Shown here one piece after another: positions 47,301 through 59,025 of a stretch of 64,000 nucleotides of DNA. Under the pieces are notes generated by a model. It was not told the DNA's origin. It made no database searches and worked only from the letters and a program-made list of their open reading frames with translations. The stretch lies in the NCBI GenBank assembly GCA_039707655.1, contig CM077675.1, positions 417,507,162 through 417,571,161 of the forward strand. The letters are read 5' to 3'. A program made the translations under genes and the position numbers. Source of the DNA: Elymus sibiricus (Eukaryota; Streptophyta; Magnoliopsida; Poales; Poaceae). Each line of letters starts with the position of its first letter. Within the stretch, counting starts at the first letter, position 1.

Positions 47301-49114
47301 GTTGTTCAACCACCTGATTGGAACTTACCCTTTGAAATTAGGTGTGATGCTAGTGATTATGCTGTTGGCGTTGTTCTAGGACAAAGAGTTGATAAGAAAT
47401 TGAATGCTATTCATTATGCTAGTAAAACTCTAGACAGTGCTCAAAGAAACTATGCTACTACTGAAAAGGAATTTTTAGCTGTTGTGTTTGCATGTGATAA
47501 GTTCAGACCTTATATTGTTGATTCCAAAGTAACTGTTCACACTGATCATGCTGCTATTAAATACCTTATGGAAAAGAAAGATGCTAAACCTAGACTTATT
47601 AGATGGGTTCTTCTGCTACAAGAATTTGATTTGCATATTGTTGACAGAAAGGGTGCTGAGAACCCCATAGCAGATAACTTGTCTAGGTTAGAGAATGTTC
47701 TTGATGACCCACTACCTATTGATGATAGCTTTCCTGATGAACAATTAGCTGTCATAAATGCTTCACGTAATGCTCCATGGTATGCTGATTATGCTAATTA
47801 CATTGTTGCTAAATTTATACCACCTAGTTTCACATACCAACAAAACAAAAAGTTCTTCTATGATTTAAGACATTACTTTTGGGATGATCCACACCTTTAT
47901 AAAGAAGGAGTAGATAGTGTTATTAGACGTTGTGTACCTGAGCATGAACAGGAACAGATCCTACACAAGTGTCACTCCGAGGCCTACGGAGGACACCACA
48001 CTGGAGATAGAACTGCACACAAGGTATTACAATCTGGTTTTTATTGGCCTACTCTCTTCAAGGATGCTCGTAAGTTTGTCTTGTCTTGTGATGAATGTCA
48101 AAGAATTGGTAATATTAGTAGACGTCAGGAAATGCCTATGAATTACTCACTTGTTATTGAACCATTTGATGTTTGGGGTTTTTATTATATGGGACCTTTT
48201 CCAAAGTCCAACGGGTACACTCATATTCTAGTTGCTGTTGATTATGTTACTAAGTGGATAGAAGCTATTCCAACTAGTAGTGCTGATCAAAACACTTCTA
48301 TTAAGATGCTTAAAGAAGCTATTTTCCCTAGATTTGGAGTCCCTAGATATTTAATGACCGATGGTGGTTCACACTTTATTCATGGTGCTTTCCGTAAATT
48401 GCTTGCTAAGTATGATGTTAATCATAGAATTGCATCTCCATATCATCCTCAGTCTAGTGGTCAAATAGAATTAAGCAATAGAGAAATTAAATTGATCTTG
48501 CAAAAGACTGTTAATAGATCTAGAAAGAATTGGTCTAAGAAACTTGATGATGCATTATGGGCTTATAGAACCGCTTACAAAAACCCTATGGGTATGTCTC
48601 CATATAAAATGGTTTATGGTAAAGCATGTCACTTACCTCTTGAACTAGAACATAAAGCTTATTGGGCAATTAAAGAGCTCAACTATGATTTCAAACTTGC
48701 CGGTGAGAAGAGGTTATTTGACATTAGCTCTCTTGATGAATGGATAACCCAGGCCTATGAGAATGCCAAGTTGTTTAAAGAAAAAGTTAAGAGATGGCAT
48801 GATAAAAGGATACAAAAGCGTGAATTCAATGTAGGTGACCATGTCTTGCTATACAATTCTCGTTTAAGATTTTTTGCAGGAAAACTTCTCTCTAAATGGG
48901 AAGGCCTTACATTATCGAGGAAGTATATCGTTCCGGTGCCATCAAGATCAACAACGCCGAGGGCACAAATCCAAAGGTGGTAAACAGGCAAAGAATTAAA
49001 CATTATATCTCAGGTACTCCCATAAATGTTGAAACCAATATTATCAATACCATAACTCCGGAGGAGTACATTAAGGAGACCTACCGGAACGTTTCAGACT
49101 CCGAAAAGGAATAG
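44379..49114 (+). pseudogene. Gypsy F gag-pol polyprotein, near-intact but inactive
   Basis: ATG 44379 opens 1534 codons to 48983. A one-base deletion in GGCCTT (about 48905) shifts the last ~70 codons, which continue in another frame to 49114. Domains: gag about 75-215 with no zinc knuckle; aspartic protease near 403 ([11 protein letters not shown]); reverse transcriptase about 680-860 with FMDDF near 841; RNase H from about 985 ([11 protein letters not shown]); integrase zinc finger about 1195-1245 (HKCH...CDEC); and integrase core. The second Asp (LMTDGGSHF) and Glu (SGQIELSN) of the catalytic triad are present, but the first position is Tyr (residue 1269, TAT at 48183-48185). The enzyme set is otherwise complete. 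Integration is predicted to be dead. Confidence 0.93.
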
Positions 49115-49232
49115 GTGTGTGGTACGGTAAGCAAACCGACTCCAAAACTTTTCCAATAGCAATTTTTCTCCGTTTTGAAATATTTAATAAATTTGGAACA
49201 TTTAAAGTGGTCCGAAAAGTGTACGAGGAGGC

Positions 49233-49284
49233 GACAAGCCAGGGGGCGCACCCTACCCCCCTGGGCGCGCCCCTGTGGCTTGTG
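49233..49284. repeat. GC-rich hairpin between the two ORFs of F
   Basis: Same 52-nt inverted repeat as in the LTRs, here in the internal region between pol and the downstream ORF. Confidence 0.85.
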
Positions 49285-49441
49285 GCCACCTCGTGTACCC
49301 TCCGAACTCCGTTTTCTTGTGGTATACTCTCTTAGGTTGGCAAAAATTCATTATATAATCTCCCGAAGGTTTTGACCACCGTACCATGGAAAAATCCTCT
49401 GTTCTTGTTTGTTGTTGTTTTCCGGACAGATTTAGATCGCC

Positions 49442-49965
49442 ATGACTTCCTCAAGTGCTTCGAAGGACAAGTTTTTCAAGAAGGTCATCAACCCCTACCT
49501 TGCGGAGGTGCTGCAACATCCTCAAACCATTGAGATGCGTGAGGGGGTGCTGCACATCAGGATGTTGAGGGGCCAAAGAAGACCGGAAGCGTGGAGACAA
49601 GGCTCGAAGCAATGGAGCAGCAAGTCTTCAAGTGCCAAGGGATGGTGGAACGTGGACTCAATGCCAATCACATGATGATCGTGGAGTTTACCCATAAGCA
49701 CAAGCTGGATGCCAAGGACATCGAGGAGCACATCTTCAAGCTTTACGAGAAAATCGAGCATCTCCAAGCCCAGATCTATGACCTGCAAAACCAAAACTGT
49801 GAGTATGAATACAGATTTAAGAGAATGAGTTTGGCTGCAGATTTGAGGATCCCGGAGACTCGTTCATCTTTTTACGATGGTGAGCCTATGCCTTGGAAGA
49901 CGGAGGACAAGCTTCCAACCTCATCAACAACTCCAACATCACCACCTCCGAAGAAAGACAACTAA
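49442..49965 (+). pseudogene. Downstream coiled-coil ORF of F, frameshifted
   Basis: ATG 49442 (MTSSSASKDKFFKKVINPYL) runs to a frameshift at about 49570-49575, after which the coding frame is the one ending at 49965. Together about 174 codons. The second half is a clear coiled coil (EEHIFKLYEKIEHLQAQIYD) with a Pro/Thr/Ser tail. It occupies the place of the env-like ORF of Athila elements but has no visible signal peptide or membrane segment. Function unknown. Confidence 0.6.
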
Positions 49966-51524
49966 ACACATGGGTATGGGCACTCCCCTTGGCTTGTGCC
50001 AAGCTTGGGGGAGATGCCCCGGTATCGTATCACCATCACATCTTTTACTTTTCTCATTTTTCTTAGTTCGATCCTTTTGGTTATATCTTGATCTAGTAGA
50101 ATAAAGTTTTTAGTGTGATCTAGTTTTGAGTTTTGCTTTATGTTCCCCCTATGTAAGCGAGTCCGAGAGTTATATAATAAAGAGTAGTTTTGAGTTGAGG
50201 GCTTTGCTTGCTTGCTATGATCCTGAGAAAAAGAAATAGAAAGAAGTATAGAATAAAAGCAAAGAGTATATATGATGATCTTATGGGGAGTGATGACTTC
50301 ACATATAAGAAGTATGTCGACCGAAATTTGTTGTGAGTTGACAAACATAGAGATTGGTCATTGCTGCAATCAAAAGGAAGTAATAAAGAAAGAGATGTTC
50401 ACATATAAATATATTATCTTGGACATCTTTTATGATTGGGAGCACTCATTTAAAATATTATATGCTAAGAAGTTGATGTTGGACAAGGAAGACAACATAA
50501 TGGGTTATGTTTGCTTATTTCCGAATAGAAGTTATATGGTTATAGATCCTTTAACATGTGACGCTTGCTTCCACCCCATATTAGCCAAAACTTCCGCACC
50601 AAGTAGAGATACTACTTGTGCATCCAAATACCCTTAAACCAGTTTTGCCATGAGAGTCCACCATACCTACCTATGGATTGAGTAAGATCCTTCAAGTAAG
50701 TTTTCATCGGTGCAAGCAATAAAAATTTGCCCCCTAAATACGTATGATATATTAGTGTGGGAAAACAAACTTTATACGAACTTGTGATATGGAAGAAATA
50801 AAAGCGACGGACTGCATAATAAAGTTCTTTATCACAAGCAGCAATATAAAAGTGACGTTCTTTTGCATTAAGAGATTGTGCATCCAACTATAAAAGCGCA
50901 TGACAACCTCTGCTTCCCTCTGCGAAGGGCCTATCTGTTACTTTTACTTTCTAGCACTTACCTTTATGCAAGAGTCGTGGTGATCTTCACCACTTCCTAT
51001 ATTTCGCCTTTCTCTCTTGGCAAGCGTCATGTGTTGGGGAATGATCTAGACACATATATCCACTCGGATGTGGGTGATCATGAGTTATTTCTGTTGACAT
51101 TACCCTTGAGGTAAACAGTTGGGAGGCGAAACTGTAAGCCCCTATCTTTCTCTGTGTCCAATTGAAGCTTTGACTTCATAAGTACCGCGTGAGTGTTAGC
51201 AATTATGAAAGACTAAGAGATGATTGAGTATGTGGATTTGATTTACAAGTTCTTATGTTGACTCTTTCCGATGTTATGATAAATTGCAATTGCTTCAATG
51301 ACTGAGATCATAGTTTGTTGGTTCTCAATAAAGTTCTTGAATCATACTTTACCTTGTGAATGAATTGTTACTCTAGTATAAGAAATTATATATCAATAAG
51401 TATTGATGTTCTAAAGATGATCATGATGCTCTCATGTCTGTATTTTATTTTATCGACACCTCTATCTCTAAACATGTGGACATATTTATCGATTTCGGCT
51501 TTCGCTTGAGGACAAGCGAGGTCT
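49966..51524 (+). other. Non-coding 3' internal region of F
   Basis: About 1.56 kb of AT-rich sequence with no domain. Short ORFs here look random. It begins with a second purine tract at 50001-50013. Confidence 0.6.
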
Positions 51525-51537
51525 AAGCTTGGGGGAG
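51525..51537 (+). other. Polypurine tract of F
   Basis: AAGCTTGGGGGAG immediately before the 3' LTR. An identical string occurs at 50001-50013. Confidence 0.85.
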
Positions 51538-51538
51538 T

Positions 51539-53062
51539 TGATACGTCCATTTTGCATCATGCTTTTATATTGATATTTATTGCATTATGGGCTGTTATTA
51601 CACATTATGGTACAATACTTATGCCTTTTCTCCCTTATTTTACAAGGTTTACATGAAGAGGGAGAATGCCGGCAGCTAGAATTCTGGACCGGAAAAGGAG
51701 CAAATATGAGAGACCTATTCTGCACAACTCCAAAAGTCCTGAAAAGTTACAGAGAATTATTTTGGAATATATAAAATATATTGGGCGGAAGAAATACCAG
51801 AGGGGACCCACCAGGAGGCCACAAGCCAGGGGGCGCGCCCTACCCCCCTGGGCGCGTCCCTGTGGCTTGTGGGCCCCCTGGCAGGCCTCCGGTGCCCATC
51901 TTCTGCTATATGGAGGGTTTTGACCTGGAAAAAATCATAATAGAGCTTTCGGGACGAAGCGCCGCCGTCTCGAGGCGGAACTTGGGCAGAACCAATCTAG
52001 GGCTCCGGCGGAGCTGTTCTGCCAGGGAAACTTCCCTCCCGGAGGGGGAAATCGAAGCCATCGTCATCACCAACGATCCTCTCATCGAGAGGGGGTCAAT
52101 CTCCATCAACATCTTCACCAGCACCATCTCCTCTCCAAACCCTAGTTCATCTCTTGTATCCGATCTTTGTCTCAAAACCTCAGATTGGTACCTGTGGGTT
52201 GCTAGTAGTGTTGATTACTCCTTGTAGTTGATGCTAGTTGGTTTACTTGGTGGAAGATCATATGTTCAGATCCTTAATTATAATTAATACTCCTCTGATT
52301 ATGAACATGAATATGCTTTGTGAGTAGTTACGTTTGTTCCTGAGGACATGGGATAAGTCTTGTTATAAGTAATCATGTGAATTTGGTATTCGTTCGATAT
52401 TTTGATGAGATGTATGTTGTCTCTCCTCTAGTGGTGTTATGTGAACGTCGACTACATGACACTTCACCATTATTTGGGCCTAGGGGAAGGCATTGGGAAG
52501 TAATAAGTAGATGATGGGTTGCTAGAGTGACAGAAGCTTAAACCCTAGTTTATGTGTTGCTTCGTAAGGGGCTGATTTGGATCCATATGTTTCATGCTAT
52601 GGTTAGATTTATCTTAATTCTTCTTTCGTAGTTGCGGATGCTTGCGAGACAGGTTAATCATAAGTGGGAGGTTTGTCCAAGTAAGGGCAGCACCCAAGCA
52701 CCGGTCCACCCACATATCAAATTATCAAAGTAACGAACACGAATCACATGAGCATGATGAAAACTAGCTTGACAGAAATTCCCATGTGTCCTCGGGAGCG
52801 CTTTGCATTATATAAGAGTTTGTCCAGGCTTGTCCTTTGCTACAAAAAGGATTGGGCCACCTTGCTGCACCTTTGTTACACTCATTATTTGTTACCCGTT
52901 ACGAATTATCTTATCACACAACTATCTGTTACCGATAATTTCAGTGCTTGCAGAGAATACCTTGCTGAAAACCGCTTGTCATTTCCTTCTGCTCCTCGTT
53001 GGGTTCGACACTCTTACTTATCGGAAGAACTACGATACATCCCCTATACTTGTGGGTCATCA
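51539..53062 (+). repeat. 3' LTR of Gypsy element F
   Basis: Starts TGATACGTCCATTTTGC and ends GTGGGTCATCA; pairs with 42748-44272. Confidence 0.93.
51820..51871. repeat. GC-rich hairpin in 3' LTR of F
   Basis: Same 52-nt hairpin as at 43029, with one arm change (GCGCGTCCC). Confidence 0.85.
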
Positions 53063-53558
53063 GTGACATCATGTCTGACAACTTCCGTGAAGGGGTATTG
53101 GGTGATTCACATTGGAGGCGCCCGGAAAACCCATTCCGCCGCACTATAAAGGAGAGGAAACCCCTTCACCGCCAGAGGACGGAACGTGAAAACCATTCAT
53201 CAGAGCAGCTAGAATGCCTCCATCTTCACCGTAGCCTACATATCCATTAGGCATAAAACTTGTAATCGAGAGTACATTGCGATCAGCAACATTGTAAGAG
53301 TTATAATCATTCATATGCAAGTATCAATCCTTACAATGTCTATTGCTTATGATTTTTTAGCGATGTATGGGCTAAGGATCGAAGCATAGCCTCTATTGAG
53401 CCAAGTCAAGCAAAAGACTTATTTGAGGAAAGCTTTAAGAGAGCTTGTTGTCCTATGTCTTTCTGATGATGAACTTCCTACCGCTTCTTCCAATGAAACT
53501 GGGATTGGCATATTCATGTAGGGCAGGTCATGTGATATTTCCATTGAGAAACAAGGGC
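53063..53558 (+). repeat. Second copy of the 2.29-kb duplication, segment 3
   Basis: Matches 16311-16806 from GTGACATCATG to GAAACAAGGGC, then is cut by another repeat. Confidence 0.88.
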
Positions 53559-54107
53559 GTGAAAAATCTTCTAGCTATTTTTATGGATCCATAGTCCAAA
53601 GGAAACTAGTCACGAACAATCATGGTGGTAGATAGGTCGATTTGGATAGCTAGCGAGATGAATTCTCCTACCGCAGAGTACCAGAAAAGGCCTTCATATT
53701 GTATCGCTTCGGAATAGAGAGGTGTGGCGGCAAAAATCTATGGCTCTATATTTAGGGGTTTTAGGATGAACAAAAAAATAAGCGTCGAGTGGTGGTGGAA
53801 AGGAGCATCACGGGGGCCATGCGGCCACCCTCTGGCCTCGTGGGGCCCACAGGACTCCCCCATGTGGCCCTAGGTGCTTTGGAGCTTCCTGGCGTAAACA
53901 AATTTCTGGAATTATTTTTACGATTTTTGTAGCTCCGTAAAATTGATTTTCCTTAGAGTCCAAAAACATGCAGAAAAATAACTAGCACTAAGTACTAAGT
54001 TAATAGTTTAGTCCAGAAAAATAGCAAAATTGGTGTCGAAACTATGTTGAAATAATATAAACATATCAGAGATAATAATAAATTACAGATACATTTGAGG
54101 CGTATCA
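53559..54107 (-). mobile_element. Truncated Gypsy LTR fragment (G)
   Basis: On the minus strand it starts TGATACGCCTCAAATGTATC at 54107, the typical start of Triticeae Gypsy LTRs, and breaks off at 53559. No target duplication, second LTR or coding region. Confidence 0.6.
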
Positions 54108-56131
54108 AGGAGGACTAGTTAGGGGTGGTTAGGTGGAGTTAGGCCGGCCAACTACTCCTAAGGTAATGGGTCCACACATCGAATATTCTAATGGGCCGTT
54201 GGGTTCAATTAGAATGGGGGTATTTTAATTTCCTTTTAAATGGAAAATATAAAGGAGGGCTCTGAATCTGTATGAAGGGCCAAATAAATTTCAAAAAAAC
54301 TGAAATTTGAATGTGGCGTCTGAAAGGATCGATATAGTCGACTAGAGGGGGTGATTAGGCGACTAACAATTTTTTAATATCTTTTACAAATTTTAGGCTC
54401 AACAAGAAAGGTAGATTTTCTAGATATGCAACTAGGTGGACAAAATATATGACAGGCAGGACAAATAACAAGTAAGAGTAAGAGTAAACACAAGATATAA
54501 ACTTGCACAAAGTAAAGGACCGAAATAACCACAGATGGAGTCGATGAAGACGAGGATGTCTTTTCGAAGTTTCCTCCTTTGGGGGAGGTACGTCTCCATT
54601 GAAGGGGTGTGGAGGTATGATGCACTTCAAGCATCCCAAGGACTCACCCTATTCTCCTCATGCACTTGCACAATGCAAGGTGTCGAGAATCCACTAGTAA
54701 TGCCTTTGAAGGCGGCAACCGAGGCCTTTACACACAAGGTTGGGGCTCTCTACACAACTTAATTGGAGGCTCCCAACACCACCACGGAGTTTCACCATAA
54801 TGGAATGTGGCTCAAAGGTGACTTCTTCCCTGTATGGTACCCAAACACCCAAGAGTAACAAAGATGCACAAGAAATATGTGTGGAATAAAATTTCTTTTG
54901 ATGGAAGTGTAGACGTAGGTATCCTCCCTCAATCCATAGCAAATCACCAAGTTTGGTTGGCTAGAGAAGGATATCGGGCAAGAATTAGTTTTGGGCTTTA
55001 GGGGAGGATAGAGAGAGAGAGAGACAAGAGGTAGGTGAGAGGTGAAAGAACCAACTCCTTATATAGTTTCCCATCAAATCCAACCGTTATGTGCAGAAAT
55101 ACACAAGGGCGGTACAACTGCTGGGGCCAGCAGTACAACCACCCTAGACAGAACTGCACGGTCGTAGCACCGGCGCAATACAACCTTCCCGGCCTACCGA
55201 TTATACCGGTTAATTCATAATTACCCGAAACAGCCATTCTGCCACCGCCAAGGTTGCCAGAATCGTGATTTTGAATCGGATCGAAGCACCGATGGCATGA
55301 TCGCAAATCGTAGAATCTTAACTACCAGGATCGTAGAAACGTAGATTTTATTAACTAAAATTGTAGAATCAGAGGGGTTAGTTTGGATCGTAAAGTCATA
55401 GAATCGTACCACAGAATCGCGATTCTGACAACCTTGGCCACCGCCCTTGTACCGCTCATCAACCGAAAGGAATCACCCATAAGGGTGGTTGGAGCGGTAC
55501 TTGGGCCGGTACAACCGCCCATAATGCATCCTCCGATGGACACTAAGTCCGGGTTTGTACAACAACTCAGGACCCCGGTAGTACCAATTAAATAATGACA
55601 AACTGAAACTACCGGGCCGTCGCCGGAGGAGCACCACTGCCATACCCGTGGGAATCACCCCACATGCGGTAGTTGCATTGGTGCAAGGTCCGGTAGTACC
55701 GCTCGCGAAGGAGGCGGTACAAACATCACTGCCCTCGGTATAACCGACGAGGCAGTGACTGCGTTGACCAATCCACAAGGGAGTGGTACAACCGCAGTCA
55801 CCTACTATACAACCGCTCTGGGGCCGTTTTTTCTGCATAGGTTAGATATGAAGTTCTCTTCTTGAAATGAAAATGAGTTTGTGTACGTGTTTGATTCCAC
55901 CGTACCTTCTGACGCGGACCCCCTCTTACACTAGTGCAGAAAAGCCTAGCTATGGCGTGGCAAAAAGGGACCTGCTGGTGTGGACACCCGACGCCACCAA
56001 TATGGCGCCGCTGTTAGAATTTAGTGGTGACGTTGGAGTCGACGCCAGCACTGTTTTGAATACCTGCTGGCGTTGGACAGAGTTGCACGCCAGCACTGTC
56101 ATATTTAGCTAATAAAAAAAATACCAGCTTC

Positions 56132-56245
56132 ACAAAAGATACTAAACATTTTAGTAATTCACAAAAGATACTAAATATTTCAGTAATTCACAAAAGATAC
56201 TAAACATTTCAGTAATTCACAAAAGATACCAAATTCACAAAAGGA
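56132..56245 (+). repeat. 29-bp minisatellite, ~3.5 copies
   Basis: Units beginning ACAAAAGATACTAAA at 56132, 56161, 56190 and 56219, the last one truncated. Inside CACTA element H. Confidence 0.88.
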
Positions 56246-56308
56246 AAGTACCAATTACTTCTCACAATGTATATATATCGATCTTCCCCCTCTCTCGATC
56301 GACACTAC

Positions 56309-56711
56309 CTAGTTTTTCCTAAGGACTATTTTAAGCTCACGAAGCTTATTCCTATTCGTCTGGCCCTCCTTGATGTAATGTGCTTTCTTCGTCTTCAGTT
56401 GAGTCCTCTGGGCCTTCAGGACTTGTATCTCCTTATTGATCTCAGTTATCTCGAGGTTCAGCGCCGCGATCTGACCTTCGAGACTAAAAATCTTATTGTA
56501 GACAATAGCATTGTCATCGATAATTTTATCCTTCTCCTTCATCAGGGAGTCATTCAACTCCTGCAGGGCCTTGATGGTACTCTGACGTGACGCGATCAGC
56601 TCGTGACTGAGCACGTCCACGTCACCTATTGGCTGCACAGCGAGTGCTGGCGAAGATGGACCTCCTACGTATGCCTGGCAAGGGTTTCAAAAAATCAACG
56701 ATAATTAATGG

Positions 56712-56787
<76 letters not shown>

Positions 56788-56843
56788 TCGGCAAACCCCG
56801 ACCATTGATCAGAGGAGCCTACCCAGATGCTAGAGTCGGCCAT
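56309..56843 (-). CDS. Possible captured coiled-coil gene fragment in CACTA H
   Basis: On the minus strand a first segment (ATG 56843, MADSSIWVGSSDQW) precedes an AT microsatellite and an acceptor-like CCTTGCCAG. A frame continuing to 56309 then encodes a strong coiled coil (LEGQIAALNLEITEINKEIQ). The donor site is not clear, so the two-exon model is tentative. No family is recognised; it could be a CACTA accessory gene or captured host sequence. Confidence 0.3.
56714..56785. repeat. (AT)n microsatellite, 72 bp
   Basis: Uninterrupted alternating A/T. Confidence 0.95.
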
Positions 56844-57429
56844 GCTATTTGGCTAAAGAATGAAAAGAGTGTTTAATGCATGAAGAATGAAATGAAGGAG
56901 CCTACCAAAATTAGACTGATCAAGTTAATAAATGAAAAAATTGAAACATGTTGCATACATATTTGACATGAGTCCACATAATTTAATAAATTACTTAGGC
57001 TGTGTTTGATAGCAAGGTGTTGACATATCAAAGTATTTTGAAGTATTTGGAATATTGTGACCTGTTTGGCTGGTCCTTTATGCAGCAACGAAGTTAGCTA
57101 AGTAGCTGGCCAGTTGATATCATTTACAAACACGCATGTTCATAGCTAGTTGGATTCACTCTCAATGGTTTGGTTGATCATAGTTGATTAGTTGTGTATG
57201 GACACTCGTGTGTTCTCGCCGGTACTGGTAGACAAAAAACGGTTTTGTATGATAATCTGAGCTATCAAAAAACTGTATAGTGTTCTCAGAATAGTTAAAA
57301 CAAACTATTTTCTAGCATTCTAGCATTCTAGCAATCCGAGCTATCAAACGGTTTTGTGGATAATGTAGTTTATAATACTACAATTTTTGTTACAGCCAAA
57401 CACCTCAAATTATTTTCTAGCATTCTACC

Positions 57430-57700
57430 ATTCTAGTTTTTTCTTTGCATAAAAAAAGCGGAGATAGCAAAATACCAGTCAAGGAGATGCGGAGGTGCTC
57501 GGCGACGAGGAGGGTCTGCGGGCGGCGTCGGGCATCGGGCGGTGTCGGGGGCGGCGTCGGGCGGGGCGACGACGGGCGGCGTTGTGGGCGGCGTCGGGGG
57601 CGGCGGCGGGGGTCGAGAGGAGGACGAGGGAGTTGGGGCTCGAGAGTGGGTAGTAGGGCGCGGGGCGGGGATTAGACAGATTAGTGTTGGCGTGGGCCTA
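57430..57700. other. GC-rich low-complexity segment of CACTA H
   Basis: GGCGGCGTCGGG-type repeats open in several frames on both strands, with Gly/Arg or Pro/Thr-rich translations. I regard these as composition artefacts. Confidence 0.5.
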
Positions 57701-58059
57701 ATGGGCCTAATGTGCAACGCCGGGGCTAATGTGCAAGGCCAGCACTAATCGAATAGCTATGGCGTTTGAATTTAGCCAACGCCAACACTATTTGAAAATA
57801 TTAGTGTTGGCATTGGTGTGAAATGGCGCGCCACGAACAAGAGTTGTGGCTAGCCATTTTTGCACTAGTGTTAATAGTACGAATTTCCTACGACCAAAGC
57901 AATAAATGCGTAAAAAATGTCATCTTCGTTTTTTTTTCATTCAAAGGCATGCCCAACCGTCTTGTGTCATATAAAGTATACCTGATTAACTTAGGCACAC
58001 ACATTAGTTTGTAAATTGCATTGTCATCAACACCAAAGCACTTAAGGAGGAAAATGCCA

Positions 58060-59017
58060 AACCTCTTTGACATATTGCAAAGCTCCGATAAACATACAGA
58101 AGGTCTGGATAAGATTTCAATTGAATTTGAATTCAAAAGAAAAGAGCAAGAAGTGGGTTTGAACTAGAAGTGCAAGATAGGAGTGGTCTAAAATTCCAAA
58201 AAATTAAGACTTCCCTACAAATTCAATGTCTTTGAGCATGGCAAATCAAACGCTTTTTTATGTCAAATTTAGTTGTCGCGATGATGGCAATTACCTTTAG
58301 CAAGCATGACAAACATTTGCCATGGTTAGAAATCCGACGTCTGAGTTCACTTCATTTTATTGTATGATTATTAACATTAAATTTGCCATGGTTAAAAATC
58401 TGATGTATGTTTATTAACATTACCGAAATCTTATGGTGCCATTCTGTTGAGTAAAGATCACCATGTGCAAAATTTGGGAGTGAGTCATGGTGTTGATGGG
58501 CAAAAAGGTCTAGAAAGTGGTATAAAATGCATACTATAAATAATGGAAACATTAATTAGAGTTTTCTACATTAGAATATTATTGCAATTATAATGATCAT
58601 GTTTAATTAATAGAATGCAATGGTGGCATGATGACGTAGAAGAAGAAAATAACGTGAAAATTGTTTTTGGGGGGGTGGGGGGTGGGGGGCTGTTACACCT
58701 TTTTGTTGTGGCGTGGAGTACTAGGAGATGTGACTATCGAATGTTCCATCATCAAGAGGTTGATTGGAATATCGCTACATATCCAGAGTGAAGGCTCTTG
58801 TCTTGACATTTTTTCCCGAGGCTCGGAAGCGACAAAGTGGTGGCGTTACCTTGTTGAAGGTGTTGTCTACTTTGCTCTTGTGCTGGTATTCATTGACTGG
58901 TCTCAGTGCTTATGACTTTATGAGATCATGTGATAAACACAAGTTAGCCTAACTTGTGTGAATGTACATGACATGTGTTGACAAAAATGGCAAGCACCAT
59001 TGCAGCACCTACCCTCT
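58060..59017. other. Intergenic stretch, no gene seen
   Basis: Mostly AT-rich unassigned DNA between the Copia LTR relic and the hAT element. The only notable motif is the G-run cluster at 58669-58689. Confidence 0.4.
58669..58689 (+). repeat. G-run cluster, possible G-quadruplex
   Basis: Three runs of 7, 6 and 6 G separated by single T. The runs are long enough for a four-tetrad-strand fold by splitting one run. Function unknown. Confidence 0.6.
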
Positions 59018-59025
59018 ACTCCCAT

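Larger units (their letters stand above)
42748..53062 (+). mobile_element. Gypsy LTR retrotransposon F, Athila lineage, full length
   Basis: A 10.3-kb element with LTRs of 1525 bp (42748-44272) and 1524 bp (51539-53062). It has an Asp-tRNA primer site, a gag-pol ORF, a downstream coiled-coil ORF, about 1.5 kb of non-coding 3' sequence and a purine tract. Target duplications are GTGAG (42743-42747) and GTGAC (53063-53067), one mismatch. The paralogous empty site at 16311 reads GTGAC, so the left copy mutated. An Asp-tRNA site, no chromodomain and an extra 3' ORF fit Athila. The Triticeae family name (Sabrina/WHAM/Wilma group) is not verified. Confidence 0.93.
55929..57870. mobile_element. Non-autonomous CACTA transposon (H)
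   Basis: The left end CACTAGTGCAGAAAAGCC and the right end, read inward, CACTAGTGCAAAAATGGC are inverted and flanked by TTA at 55926-55928 and 57871-57873. Subterminal repeats of the TGTTGGCGT type occur at both ends (for example 55978-56100 and 57690-57815). At 1942 bp it has no TNP2-like transposase. Contains minisatellite and TA repeats and a coiled-coil ORF. Confidence 0.88.
54321..58059 (-). mobile_element. Degenerate Copia LTR (J), split by a CACTA element
   Basis: The plus-strand left end TGAAAGGATCGATATAGTCG and the arrangement of a minus-strand TATA-like string (ACTATATAAGGAG, about 55055-55067) parallel the LTR of element A. The right end, after the CACTA insertion, reads CATTGTCATCAACACCAAAG...AATGCCA, like Copia LTR 5' ends on the minus strand. 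Summed length about 1.8 kb. It is rich in GGTACAACCGC-like repeats. No matching target duplication was found, so the right boundary is approximate. Confidence 0.5.
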
